From positions 2,914,001 to 2,978,000 of the forward strand of contig NZ_CP016761.1 of assembly GCF_001642935.1 (NCBI RefSeq): a DNA stretch of 64,000 nucleotides. Direction: 5' to 3'. This stretch comes from Fictibacillus arsenicus. GTDB lineage: Bacteria > Bacillota > Bacilli > Bacillales > Fictibacillaceae. The notes beneath the pieces were generated by a model. The model was given only the letters and a program-made list of their open reading frames with translations, was not told where the DNA came from and did not search any database. This document shows positions 33,847 to 42,118 of this stretch, one piece after another. Numbering within the stretch: the first letter of the stretch is position 1; each line of letters opens with the position of its first letter. A program made the position numbers and the translations under genes.

Positions 33847-34323
33847 TTATTTGATCGTATCTAGCAGTTCCACCTTAAGGTTATTAGAGTCTTCCCAAGA
33901 CTGAAAAATCTCAATGTGCCATGTATTTTTTAGCCTTTTATGGCCGTTTTCCTCAGCCCATTGATGCAGTTCATCATATGCTTCAAATATTTGTTGATTT
34001 GATCCTTGAAAGTTTGCTGCAGCATACCTTTGACGTGGAATTGTTATCATTACCATATCTTTTGGGATATCTTCAAACTTCTCCACTTCCACACAGACCC
34101 AATACCCGTCTTCCTCTTCCTTTTTTGAATCAACGAAAAAAGCTCCAAATTGAATATCTTTGTTCAACAGGTGTTTAATCTCATTCAACCGATTGCTCAA
34201 GGATTTTACCGCTTTAGGAATCTCGTTTTTGTATTCGTCGTTTCCACACAACACTCTAAATCCAACAAGCTTGAGTTCTCTAACTTCTTTTACAGATAAG
34301 TTCTGTATCAACTGAACCTTCAT
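33847..34323 (-). CDS. GyrI-like / effector-binding domain protein
   Basis: This 158-residue single-domain protein is a paralogue in fold of the one at 32859. It has LKLVGFRVLCGNDEYKNEIPK at the start, GYWVCVEVEKFEDIPKDMVM (about 73-92), IPRQRYAAANFQGSNQQI (about 94-111), LHQWAEENGHKRLK (about 118-131) and a final IEIFQSW strand. An AGGAGG ribosome binding site is present. It is predicted to bind a small ligand in the cytoplasm. It sits 18 bp downstream of the BtrH-like gene, clearly co-transcribed. Confidence 0.75.
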   Translation of the reverse strand: MKVQLIQNLSVKEVRELKLVGFRVLCGNDEYKNEIPKAVKSLSNRLNEIKHLLNKDIQFGAFFVDSKKEEEDGYWVCVEVEKFEDIPKDMVMITIPRQRYAAANFQGSNQQIFEAYDELHQWAEENGHKRLKNTWHIEIFQSWEDSNNLKVELLDTIK

Positions 34324-34340
34324 TTACTATTCCTCCTCAT

Positions 34341-35351
34341 TTAATTGACCCATTTCTCTGCATAATAGTTCTTCATAAAGTTATGTAGAGTCTCTAAACA
34401 CTTCACACCTTCTGTCTCAGCATCTTTTGCTTTGCTTATGAGGTTGACAGCAATACTTGCATTCTCTTCTTTTGATGGATCACCACCGTGTGGAAAAGGA
34501 AACAACTCACGAAGTTCAACAAGTGCATCGACGACTATAGCGTATTGTTTTAGTGCATCGGATGCTAACTTTCTGACACCTCGCTCTACTATGTTCGCCC
34601 CGTCCCATTTGATTGTAAGATCGTGTAAGTACTTCATTGCAAACTCCCTTGCATCAGATACCACAAGTGCATTAAACGCGTTTCCGTGCGGGTCGGCATT
34701 TCCTTTTTCCAACACATCAATCCATGCATCATACGCTTTTAATCCTATCTTGTACTTACCTTCTAAGACATGCTGCCACTCTCTGCCATGAGCATGATCT
34801 AAAATTGTATCTAGACTCATCCGAAGCATCTCATATTTAGAATGAGGAAGACTCTCGCCAATTGTCGTTGTATATAGAACACCGTTTACATCTGCAAAAT
34901 CTTCATAAGTTACTTCTCCGTCTTTTGAACAATCCTTCGCATAAAATACTTTTTTATCGTCGTCATACCCATAGATTAACCCGAACTCTGGTATGAACAT
35001 ATCGAATACAATAGCCGGTATCCCTCTATCCACAGATTCTTGAATTAACTCGATGGTTTCTTCTAATTTTTTCGGTTGCACCGGTGTTAGAGAGTCTGCG
35101 AGGTTGCTCGTAAAGCCTAGGTTACATAAGTTTTTTCGTAAGAGGTATCCTCCAGGTATTGCAGTCGGTCCGGCAACGTTGATTTCTTTTGGATCGATGT
35201 TAATGCGAAAAGCATGACCCGAGATTCCCATGACATCTACAAGATTCAGATGTTTCTTATCGGTGTATTTGATGGCTCCATGAAGCGCAGCGGCCGCTGA
35301 AGTTTTCGTTCTTAACCAACACTCTTCTTTGTTTTTATCCTTGCGTTCCAA
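34341..35351 (-). CDS. BtrH-like N-terminal domain protein
   Basis: This 336-residue protein carries features of the butirosin biosynthesis protein H N-terminal (papain-like fold) family: ECWLRTKTSAAAALHGAIKY (Cys about 11, early in the chain), GISGHAFRINIDP (about 43-55), IPAIVFDMFIPEFGLIYGYDD (about 112-132), FYAKDCS. A helical C-terminal half (about 175-336) follows. It may bind or transfer an acyl or peptide group. It immediately follows the sigma factor gene with an 11-bp gap. The true substrate is unknown. Its company with effector-binding and VOC proteins suggests a response to a small molecule. Confidence 0.6.
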   Translation of the reverse strand: MERKDKNKEECWLRTKTSAAAALHGAIKYTDKKHLNLVDVMGISGHAFRINIDPKEINVAGPTAIPGGYLLRKNLCNLGFTSNLADSLTPVQPKKLEETIELIQESVDRGIPAIVFDMFIPEFGLIYGYDDDKKVFYAKDCSKDGEVTYEDFADVNGVLYTTTIGESLPHSKYEMLRMSLDTILDHAHGREWQHVLEGKYKIGLKAYDAWIDVLEKGNADPHGNAFNALVVSDAREFAMKYLHDLTIKWDGANIVERGVRKLASDALKQYAIVVDALVELRELFPFPHGGDPSKEENASIAVNLISKAKDAETEGVKCLETLHNFMKNYYAEKWVN

Positions 35352-35362
35352 CGTTATTCCTC

Positions 35363-36136
35363 CTAAATATCCGGCTTCAACAAGACCTTTCGTTTACAAA
35401 CTCCTCGCTCTTCCTTTCTCTGAACGTACTGATGAATCGTGATACGAAGTCTTTCCTTTTGTACTTTTACCCTAGAGCGTGAGATGGTATTATACACATT
35501 TGCTTTGGTAGTATTAAAAAGCTTAGCAATTTCAAGTGGTGGAAGATCTTCAAAGAAGTATGCTTCAAAGAACGCTTTTTCACGTTTGGTCAAACACTTT
35601 AATAAGGTACAAATCCCCTCCACCACGCTTAACCGCATTAAATGTTCTTCAGGATTATCCTCTTGCGATCTTTTAGAAGCGGAAGAAGAAATAAAATATA
35701 AGATCTGGTCAATATCTCCCCAATCCACCATGGACGGCGAAAGCTGATTTTCTCTTCCTGCAGCTAATGAAGTTATTGAGCTTTCCATACGATAGCCGGC
35801 ACTACGTACACTCATGTAAGCTTGATTGCGCACAATCTGTTTAAGCCAAGGAGTAAACCTATTCGTGTCTATAAGTGTGCCAATCTTAATAAAAGCTCTG
35901 TATAACGCTTCTTGAACAATGTCTTCAGCTAAAAAGGTATCCTTAGTGACAGAAAATGCCCAACCATGAGCTTTTGCCCGATGCAACCTCACTAGTTCAT
36001 TGAAAGCTTCTTGATTCCCCTTTCTGGCCAGGTGGACCAACTTTTCTTTTTTCATCTCTTGAATCCTGGACTCGGATTCCTCATTATGCTTATTACTTAA
36101 GGCTTGCTCACTACCATCAGCGAGAATAACATTCAT
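35363..36136 (-). CDS. ECF-type sigma-70 family RNA polymerase sigma factor
   Basis: This 257-residue sigma factor has region 2 at about 30-100 (NQEAFNELVRLHRAKAHGWA, DIVQEALYRAFIKIG, FTPWLKQIVRNQAY) and region 4 at about 165-235 (LTKREKAFFEAYFFEDLPPLEIAKLFNTTKANVYNTISRSR). The N- and C-terminal extensions are longer than in a minimal ECF sigma. No anti-sigma gene is adjacent; the next gene is BtrH-like. It heads a five-gene unit with two effector-binding proteins and a VOC protein. A possible autoregulated promoter was not identified. Confidence 0.85.
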   Translation of the reverse strand: MNVILADGSEQALSNKHNEESESRIQEMKKEKLVHLARKGNQEAFNELVRLHRAKAHGWAFSVTKDTFLAEDIVQEALYRAFIKIGTLIDTNRFTPWLKQIVRNQAYMSVRSAGYRMESSITSLAAGRENQLSPSMVDWGDIDQILYFISSSASKRSQEDNPEEHLMRLSVVEGICTLLKCLTKREKAFFEAYFFEDLPPLEIAKLFNTTKANVYNTISRSRVKVQKERLRITIHQYVQRKEERGVCKRKVLLKPDI

Positions 36137-36352
36137 AAGAAATAGACTCCTTTCAACACCTCCACTACTAGAGATGCATTTGAAAACAAAAATCTATCAA
36201 AAATTTTAAATTTTTTTCTCTCTCTCACTCTTGATTAAAAGCTAAGATTTATTAATTGAATACATTTGGTAACTACAAGTGATTTTTCATGTTACAAACT
36301 TCGACAAAAAAATGGAAATCCATTTTAAAAAAATAGATAAAATAATTTTTTT
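36137..36352. other. AT-rich upstream region of the sigma-factor operon
   Basis: There is no gene. This is very AT-rich sequence containing the upstream region of the sigma-factor gene. Candidate -10 elements are too many to choose from by eye. Confidence 0.4.
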
Positions 36353-36404
36353 AGCAACAAAAAGAGTGCATTTCTTATTAAAGAAATGCACTCTTTTTGT
36401 TGAA
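36353..36404 (-). repeat. cassette repeat copy E (perfect 22-bp hairpin)
   Basis: A perfect 22-bp inverted repeat runs from CAACAAAAAGAG (36355) to CTCTTTTTGTTG (ends 36402) with loop ATTA. The right end reads GTTGAAT. The core matches the hairpins of copies B and I (GTGCATTTCTT / AAGAAATGCAC) but lacks the CCCGATTG box. A gene-tail-like frame and a TGAACAGTA / TACTGTTCA hairpin (36419-36442) lie between it and the next gene. Confidence 0.65.
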
Positions 36405-36501
36405 TATCGCTTATCTATTGAACAGTAAAATTGTACTGTTCAGCAAGTCCATCTATCATAGTCCCTGTGTAATTATTGATAAAAACTAATGTATGAATAC
36501 T

Positions 36502-36879
36502 TTACCAATGGGTTTGAAGCTTATTACCATTTGGGTCATAAAAGTTGAAATAAGCATGTCCTTTATCTTCTAGTATTTCCTCCACTTTAACACCATGATT
36601 AATTAGGTGTTGATGAAACTGAGATAACTCTGGACTGGTAAAGCCAATGCTAAAGGTAGGTTTATTATCAATTGTAAAATGTGCAAATGTTTCATCTTCA
36701 GTAGGGACTAAAATAATTAAAAAAGGTCCTTCATTAATTTTAAGAATTGCAAATGGATCATCCGTAATGGTTAATAATTCAAGCCCTAAAACATTTCCGT
36801 ACCATTGTGCAGATTTCTCTAAATCTCTAACCGGGATTCTAATATAATGTACTTGTTCAATGAATGATTTACTCATCAT
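36502..36879 (-). CDS. VOC-family (glyoxalase-like) protein
   Basis: This 125-residue VOC protein has HYIRIPVRDLEKSAQWYGNVLGLEL (about 11-35), FAILKINEGPFLIILVP (about 43-59), HFTIDNKPTFSIGFTSPE and the C-terminal GHAYFNFYDPNGNKLQTHW with the metal-binding pattern. It is a probable small-molecule modifying or sequestering enzyme. AGGAGAGG lies 3-8 nt upstream of ATGATG. It ends a three-gene unit with an AraC-type regulator and an effector-binding protein, so it is likely induced by that regulator. Confidence 0.8.
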   Translation of the reverse strand: MMSKSFIEQVHYIRIPVRDLEKSAQWYGNVLGLELLTITDDPFAILKINEGPFLIILVPTEDETFAHFTIDNKPTFSIGFTSPELSQFHQHLINHGVKVEEILEDKGHAYFNFYDPNGNKLQTHW

Positions 36880-36890
36880 TTACCTCTCCT

Positions 36891-37517
36891 TTATTTAATG
36901 GGATATAAAATATCAAAATCAAATGCCTGAATTTCACGAGCTGGCACTTCAAAAGGATTAAATGTGTCAAGACGATTCGGTTCAAGAGAAAAAGCACCGG
37001 TATCATGATTAATCTGATATCCTTCTTCTTTAATCCATTCACTTAAATAATGATATCTACGGTCCATCTCTGCTTTACTGAAACAACAGCATTCAATTTT
37101 CGCATACCTTCTTTCAGGTATGGTGAATCCTCTACACTCCTCAGTTGTATGAGTAATGTCACTCACTTTAACTCCTACCCAAAGGTCAATTGTTCCGTCT
37201 GATTTCACCATATTTCCCTGATCATAAAAGACAATTCCTTCATTTTCTTCGATTGCCATTGAATCATAAGAAGATAATAAATGGCTTAGTTTTTTCCAGC
37301 CTTTACGGACTTCCTGCCCTGCCTCAAAGTTTTCCATACGACCGTTTACTTTTATAGCTATCATTTTAAACTGTTCAATAATAACTGTTTTAACTTCTAG
37401 TTTTCTGCTTTTTTGATGCTTCTCTCGTTGCCCTAATAGAACTTGCAACGATTGTGGAGTTCGTTGAGGATGATAATCTTCTAAAGGAAACAGGTTTCTT
37501 ACAGCTCTGTCACCCAT
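36891..37517 (-). CDS. GyrI-like effector-binding protein
   Basis: This 208-residue protein has a variable N-terminal segment (1-45, basic, KHQKSRKLEVK) followed by a GyrI-like domain (about 45-208). Its features are MIAIKVNGRMENFEAG, WVGVKVSDITHTTEECRGF (about 125-143), IPERRYAKIECCCFSK (about 145-160), LSEWIKEEGYQIN (about 169-181) and FDILYPIK at the end. The ATG overlaps the AraC-family gene by 8 nt, and AGGGG lies 8 nt before it. The same fold occurs within the upstream AraC protein, suggesting a shared ligand. Confidence 0.7.
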   Translation of the reverse strand: MGDRAVRNLFPLEDYHPQRTPQSLQVLLGQREKHQKSRKLEVKTVIIEQFKMIAIKVNGRMENFEAGQEVRKGWKKLSHLLSSYDSMAIEENEGIVFYDQGNMVKSDGTIDLWVGVKVSDITHTTEECRGFTIPERRYAKIECCCFSKAEMDRRYHYLSEWIKEEGYQINHDTGAFSLEPNRLDTFNPFEVPAREIQAFDFDILYPIK

Positions 37518-38862
37518 ACAATTTGCCCCTTTCTATAATAGGAATATAGATTCGCACACTCATGTTATTGTTAGCTGAACTTACTTGATATTGAGCAAAC
37601 CACTGTTTAGAATCATCTAGAATATATTTTTCTCCACTTACGATCCACCGGTGCATAATTTCTAAAATACCCATAAGTGTTCCGTATGCCCTAGTTTCAA
37701 TAACAGCAAATAATCCACCACCCAATACCTTTTGATTAATACTTTGAGTGTTCATATCTTCATGATTTAGATAATTGGTAATACCATATTCACCCCAATG
37801 CTCTAAGTCATTTTCAGAATCATAGTTGTATGACAAGTAAAGCTTAGCACTGAAATAGTCTATTGATGGCGTAGATCTTAGCCATTCAGATAAAGTTTTA
37901 TCCGCCTTCACTAGGCAACCATGTCCGTAACTCCTACAATATGACACCCTAAAAGATTCTGTTTCCTCTACTGTAATCAGCTCGGGTCTTATCTGGCGGT
38001 CTAATGGCAAATATAGTTTCATTCGAACAAGTTTTTCATTAAAGGTAATATACTCTTCCAAATACGTATGTTTGCCTTCTTTAAACGAACTTTTAGGCAA
38101 CCACTCTGAATACATTTGATTCCATAATGATAGAATACTGGCATCACTAGTTGATGGTGTTACCCCCACTGCAAACATGCCACCCTGAATAGTTTTAATA
38201 GGCATTCCGGCTATTGAATAAACAATAGGATCTTCAATAGATATCATGACTTCATATTCATATAATTGAGATTTCTTATCCAAAGCTTCATCGTATCCTA
38301 TATTTCGTCCGAAAATCCTTATTTTTTTTTCATTTAAATCAGATGCTTGAACTAGGTATTGAACTACCGTAAGCGCTTCCTTTTCAATTCCATCTAAACG
38401 GTCTGCTCTATGTATATAACTTAATACCACCATGTCTTTTACTTGAATGACCTTTATGTCTGGGTATCTATCGAATAATTCACGTCCCTCTAAGTAATTA
38501 ATCTTTTCATATAAATCAATTCGGTCAAAACAAAAAAACATACCCGAATCTTTATATACTTTTGGAGTAATTCCAACTACTTTCTTAAATGTCTTTGTAA
38601 AAGATGCCTGTGATTCAAAACCAACATGAATAGCAATATCCAAGATTGTACGATTAGAGTATTTTAGATGGTCTGAAGCGATGCTAATTCTTCTTTTACG
38701 CATGTAGTCTTTTACTGGATAACCAGTAAGAGAGTAAAACATGCGGTATAAATGTGGGAGTGACATGGAGGCTATTTTTGCAACATCTTCTAACTCTATT
38801 TTCTCTTCAATATTTTCTTCTAAAAAATCTATTGCTGCTTGAACACTAACTAAGTAATTCAT
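37510..38862 (-). CDS. AraC-family regulator with effector-binding domains
   Basis: This 450-residue transcription regulator has an N-terminal AraC/XylS double HTH (about 8-105: LEDVAKIASMSLPHLYRMFYSLTGYPVKDYMRKRR and later TILDIAIHVGFESQASFTKTF). The long C-terminal part holds one or two GyrI/Rob-like ligand-binding modules (about 150-290 and 295-450). DNA binding at the N-terminus with ligand binding at the C-terminus matches the SoxS/Rob-like type common in Bacillaceae. It is first in a unit with an effector-binding and a VOC gene. GGTGGTGAATA precedes the ATG. Confidence 0.8.
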   Translation of the reverse strand: MNYLVSVQAAIDFLEENIEEKIELEDVAKIASMSLPHLYRMFYSLTGYPVKDYMRKRRISIASDHLKYSNRTILDIAIHVGFESQASFTKTFKKVVGITPKVYKDSGMFFCFDRIDLYEKINYLEGRELFDRYPDIKVIQVKDMVVLSYIHRADRLDGIEKEALTVVQYLVQASDLNEKKIRIFGRNIGYDEALDKKSQLYEYEVMISIEDPIVYSIAGMPIKTIQGGMFAVGVTPSTSDASILSLWNQMYSEWLPKSSFKEGKHTYLEEYITFNEKLVRMKLYLPLDRQIRPELITVEETESFRVSYCRSYGHGCLVKADKTLSEWLRSTPSIDYFSAKLYLSYNYDSENDLEHWGEYGITNYLNHEDMNTQSINQKVLGGGLFAVIETRAYGTLMGILEIMHRWIVSGEKYILDDSKQWFAQYQVSSANNNMSVRIYIPIIERGKLYG

Positions 38863-39044
38863 TATTCACCACCTTTCATAAAAGAAAATTCGACGCAGAT
38901 TGTGAAAGAATAGTTCTTTGATTGTAACTATAACAAAGATTCAGATTTTATTTTTGTCCTTTTTTATCAAAAACCCATTATTTCACAAACTTAGTATTTC
39001 TACTTAATGATTGATCTAAGTACTGCTTCGATTTACCAACAATA

Positions 39045-39105
39045 CCTTCACAAACAAAAAAAGGGTGAAATATCACACCAATATCGCACCGGATCGTAAT
39101 ATAAG
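39045..39105 (-). repeat. decayed cassette repeat copy (G0)
   Basis: ACAAACAAAAAAAGGGTG, a weak hairpin and CGCACCGGATCGTAATATAAG resemble the right half of full copies (GCACCCGATTG...AATAAG) with several substitutions. It lies just 3' of the 51-aa gene. Confidence 0.4.
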
Positions 39106-39136
39106 ATTAAACAGAATTTCTGGTTGACCTTTCTGT

Positions 39137-39292
39137 TTAATAGTGGTTAAAAATGCTTTTTATTAAGCGGAACATCATTCTTGGAATTAAAGTTAGGATG
39201 TTCCATAGTAATTCAAATAATAATTCACTTCTGAATTCCCTGAATATACTTCTTATAGATCTCCTGCATCTCCTTCTTTTGCTCATTTTCAT
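39137..39292 (-). CDS. small cationic membrane-associated protein (51 aa)
   Basis: An ATG at 39292 with TAGGAG 6 nt upstream opens a 51-codon frame. The product has a strongly basic N-terminus (MKMSKRRRCRRS) followed by an amphipathic or hydrophobic helix (ELLFELLWNILTLIPRMMFRLI). A hairpin ATTAAACAGA / TCTGTTTAAT spans its stop. I do not recognise the family, but Arg-rich plus hydrophobic short proteins of this layout are common in Bacillus. A longer frame reaches into the adjacent repeat and lacks a ribosome binding site. Confidence 0.45.
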   Translation of the reverse strand: MKMSKRRRCRRSIRSIFREFRSELLFELLWNILTLIPRMMFRLIKSIFNHY

Positions 39293-39340
39293 ACTTTCTC
39301 CTACTCCATATGTTACTTTTCTCACCTTTATCCACTCTTG

Positions 39341-39431
39341 CTTATTCAACCATCCTGCACGTTTGTTCAATACGTTCAATAAAAAGTGCAGATCTCCTTC
39401 TTAGAGAAATGCACCCGATTGTTGAAGAACG
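39341..39431 (-). repeat. cassette repeat copy G (full form)
   Basis: CTTATTCAACCATCCTGCACG is followed by TTTGTTCAATACG, then TTCAATAAAAAGTGCAGAT and GAGAAATGCACCCGATTG, ending GTTGAAGAACG. All three boxes and the central hairpin are present. Confidence 0.7.
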
Positions 39432-39436
39432 AATCA

Positions 39437-39720
39437 TAGTTTTTTAATAGAAAATATTAAATCATTAAATTCAGTATCGAATCCATATGAATTGCATTTA
39501 TAAACTAATGAACCCTCTTTTTCGCTTATCGACATTCCTGAGGAGTATGATTGAGATTCTCTACCGTCACCTTCATCTCAAATATTATAAATACTCAATT
39601 TTACATCGTTTGTATGACATTTATAATGACTTCTTCTTGAGATGTGTCTTCCCACAACATCCCATAAAACCACATTTTCCAATCCCTTTTCATAATAGGC
39701 TTTATTAAAGACTTTCCGGG
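39437..39720 (-). pseudogene. decayed cassette gene
   Basis: The minus-strand frames carry plausible peptide pieces (KMWFYGMLWEDTSQEE; GSLVYKCNSYGFDTEFNDL, ending at a TGA by 39437) that lie in different frames and are interrupted by stops. This suggests a frameshifted small gene between repeat copy G and the DJ-1 gene terminator. The family is not recognised. Confidence 0.35.
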
Positions 39721-39767
39721 GTAGCATCAGGAAAATGTGGATTTACAACGATAAGGAAATTCCAAAT

Positions 39768-39817
39768 TAAAAAGCCCAACTTCTCTACAAATCAAAATAG
39801 AGAAATGGAGCTTTTCA
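39768..39817 (-). terminator. terminator of the DJ-1 gene
   Basis: Arms AAAAGCCC..TTCTCTA and TAGAGAA..GAGCTTTT pair. On the minus strand TTTTTAA follows. It is located just past the stop at 39824. Confidence 0.65.
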
Positions 39818-39823
39818 GTTACT

Positions 39824-40456
39824 TCATTTATTAATTGAATTCATTAACTGGAAGAAGTATTCAGGTTTATGAGTCTTATTTAGGTTATACCATGAATGTA
39901 ATGCATCTGGTGTGAATACATCTATTTTTTTTAGTACCTCCATGGCAAATTCCAGAGGAGCTATTCCTGATGCGGTGACTAAATTCGCATCAGATACGGC
40001 AGATTCCAACTCATAAAACTTTTCTCCTTTGTAGTTAGGACATACCATTTTGGTATATTCCAAGTTATTACTTGTGTGCTTTCTAGTATCTAAGTATCCC
40101 CTATTCGCGAGGGCCTCAATTGCGCCACAAATTGCAGCAACAATGGTGCCAAGCTTTAAAGCCTGGCCGATTCTTTCCAAGATAGGCTGATGAATGTCTT
40201 CACTCCAAGTAGTTCCTCCCGGTAAAATTAAAAGATCTTTATTTTCAAAAGTACAATCATCAAGGGACATATCTGGTTTTATGCTCAGCCCTCCCATAGT
40301 CGTAATCATTTCTTTATTAGCTCCTACTGTCATTACTTTTAAAGGTGCTAAATCTTTTTTGAAATACCTTCCTGAGTTTAGTTCAGCTATTAAATATCCA
40401 TATTCCCAGTCTGACATTGTATTAAATACATATAAAAAAACTTTTTTTGTTTGCAT
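39824..40456 (-). CDS. DJ-1/PfpI family protein
   Basis: This 210-residue protein has the DJ-1/PfpI glutamine-amidotransferase-like fold. It opens KKVFLYVFNTMSDWEYGYLIAEL, has DLLILPGGTTWSEDIHQP (about 84-101) and the nucleophile elbow with Cys in VAAICGAIEALANRGYLD (about 119-136), and a late SGIAPLEFAMEVL segment. Members act as chaperones, deglycase-like enzymes or small hydrolases. The start ATG 40456 follows GGAG at 9 nt. The adjacent WYL regulator (40531) is on the same strand but separated by a terminator. Confidence 0.8.
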   Translation of the reverse strand: MQTKKVFLYVFNTMSDWEYGYLIAELNSGRYFKKDLAPLKVMTVGANKEMITTMGGLSIKPDMSLDDCTFENKDLLILPGGTTWSEDIHQPILERIGQALKLGTIVAAICGAIEALANRGYLDTRKHTSNNLEYTKMVCPNYKGEKFYELESAVSDANLVTASGIAPLEFAMEVLKKIDVFTPDALHSWYNLNKTHKPEYFFQLMNSINK

Positions 40457-40500
40457 CCAATAACACTCCAATCACAATTGATATAGCCAGTATAATAAAA

Positions 40501-40527
40501 CTTCCCTGACAGTTAGCGTCAGGGAAG
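40501..40527 (-). terminator. terminator of the WYL-regulator gene
   Basis: A perfect 10-bp stem CTTCCCTGAC / GTCAGGGAAG is followed on the minus strand by TTTTATTATA. It separates the regulator from the downstream DJ-1 gene. Confidence 0.8.
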
Positions 40528-40530
40528 TGA

Positions 40531-41493
40531 TCATACTTCATGAAATTTTATTAATTCCGACAGAACTTCAACAAGTCTTTTCTTCAGACTGATCGGCTCA
40601 ATCACTTTAATAGATTGATTGTACGGTAAAAGTAAATAAGGTACATATGTATGAATCACATCTTTTTCAAGAAGAAAAACGGCTTGATTTGAAGTCCGTT
40701 CTTGTAAATAATGTCCTATAAACCAATGTTGGCAAATATCATCCAATACACTTTTGTCCCCAGAAATAACCAAAGCAATAATCCCTTCCTTATCTTCTAT
40801 AGCTGGAAGAAGATTTCTTGTAAAAAAGTCACGTGCTGAAAAATCTTCCGGCCGGTTAAACGTATTTTCGGTCAGCATTAGACTTTCAATTCGATCTACT
40901 CTAAAACTACGGATATCATTTCTAAGATGACAAAATCCAATCACATACCACTTATTATTCCAATAGATCATTCTGTACGGATCGACCAATCTATCATTTA
41001 ATTGCTTTTCTCCACTTTTATGGTAAACAATTTTTACTGAGTACCCGTCAGCTACGGCCTGCTCCAACTCCTTCAAAAAAGGTTCCATAGAAAGTGAACG
41101 TAATCGACTGATTACTTCAAGACTCGTTAAATGTTGGTTTACCTTTGTTTCCTGTTCTTGATTTGAGTAGTTACTTAGTTTTGAAATGGCCCTATTTAGT
41201 GCCTCACCACCATAATATCCGGCTTCTTCTGCAAAAACAGCAGCGTGAAATAATGAAGTTTGCTCCTCAAAATCAAAAAATAGAGGAGCCTCAATAAAAT
41301 TGTCCAATAAAGTGTATCCACCGTTATGTCCTGGTTCTGAAATTATAGGTACGCCACTTTTTGAAATTGTATCAATATAACGATACACAGTCCTTATATT
41401 CATCTCTAACTTTTCTGAAATTTGTTTTGCAGTAATTTTTTCACCTGAACGAAGCATCCATAGAATTGCTAACATATTGTCAATTTTAGGCAT
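40531..41493 (-). CDS. YafY-type transcriptional regulator (HTH + WYL domain)
   Basis: This 320-residue regulator has an N-terminal HTH_11 (about 5-60: MLAILWMLRSGEKITAKQISEKLEMNIRTVYRYI) and a WYL domain (about 135-215: RLVDPYRMIYWNNKWYVIGFCHLRNDIRSFRVDRI) followed by a WCX tail (to 320). WYL domains bind nucleic-acid or nucleotide-type ligands, and such regulators often control DNA-damage or defence genes. GAGGTGG lies before the ATG. The downstream DJ-1 gene is a plausible target. Confidence 0.85.
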   Translation of the reverse strand: MPKIDNMLAILWMLRSGEKITAKQISEKLEMNIRTVYRYIDTISKSGVPIISEPGHNGGYTLLDNFIEAPLFFDFEEQTSLFHAAVFAEEAGYYGGEALNRAISKLSNYSNQEQETKVNQHLTSLEVISRLRSLSMEPFLKELEQAVADGYSVKIVYHKSGEKQLNDRLVDPYRMIYWNNKWYVIGFCHLRNDIRSFRVDRIESLMLTENTFNRPEDFSARDFFTRNLLPAIEDKEGIIALVISGDKSVLDDICQHWFIGHYLQERTSNQAVFLLEKDVIHTYVPYLLLPYNQSIKVIEPISLKKRLVEVLSELIKFHEV

Positions 41494-41584
41494 ATAATTC
41501 CACCTCTATATCCCTATACATATATATAATTAATAACCAACTTACAATACCAATTATTTCAAATATTATAATATTGAGCAATCC

Positions 41585-41663
41585 CCTTATTCCATTAAAT
41601 GGCCAGTTTCATAAAAAAGAGTACATTTCTTATTACAGAAATGCACCCGATTGCGGAATAAGG
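41585..41663 (-). repeat. cassette repeat copy I
   Basis: Ends CCTTATTCC and GGAATAAGG form a perfect terminal inverted repeat. The inside reads ATAAAAAAGAGTACATTTCT, a short loop, then AGAAATGCACCCGATTGC. It lies 20 bp 3' of the minus-strand gene at 41684, and acts as a terminator with TTTTTT on the minus strand. Confidence 0.7.
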
Positions 41664-41683
41664 AAGTTAATACTAAGATTCAT

Positions 41684-42007
41684 TTAAAAATGTATATTGA
41701 TCATTTTTATTTCTGGTAACTTAATTTTGCATTCGTCTGCAGTATCCGATACTAGGATTTCATTTACTGGATCTTCAAATGTGATCCAATTTTCAGCAAT
41801 GGGTAATAATGCTTGAATTATATCATTTTCATTTATTTCTGGTTGCAGATCCATCTCAACTTCAATGACATAAATACCTTCAATCTTCCAGTAGGGTTTT
41901 ATAACTTGTTTAGAAATTCTTCTTAGTTTAATATGACCGAGAACCTTTCCTGCAATTTGCATAACAAAATCTTCACGTTTTGCTTCTACATACATCCTTA
42001 AAAACAT
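41684..42007 (-). CDS. hypothetical protein (107 aa)
   Basis: This 107-residue soluble protein of alternating strands and helices is not recognised. GYVxxx-type motifs are absent. IEGIYVIEVEMDLQPEINENDII (about 43-65) and NWITFEDPVNEILVSD are the most regular parts. AGGAGATATAA precedes the ATG at 42007. It sits alone between repeat copies I and J, a classic single-gene cassette arrangement. Confidence 0.6.
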   Translation of the reverse strand: MFLRMYVEAKREDFVMQIAGKVLGHIKLRRISKQVIKPYWKIEGIYVIEVEMDLQPEINENDIIQALLPIAENWITFEDPVNEILVSDTADECKIKLPEIKMINIHF

Positions 42008-42018
42008 TTATATCTCCT

Positions 42019-42083
42019 GTTCTTTAGCTTTATAAAAAAACTGCTTACATAACTCTGGAAAAGCACCCGATTGTGGAGCAAAG
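42019..42083 (-). repeat. cassette repeat copy J
   Basis: TTATAAAAAAACTGCTTAC and GCACCCGATTGTGGAGCAAAG are the recognisable parts. The hairpin arms (CTGCTT / AAAAGCAC) are degenerate. It is located 36 bp 3' of the DUF4937-like gene at 42119. Confidence 0.6.
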
Positions 42084-42118
42084 TTAAGTTAGTTAATTAC
42101 TAATCCAAAATATGCATA

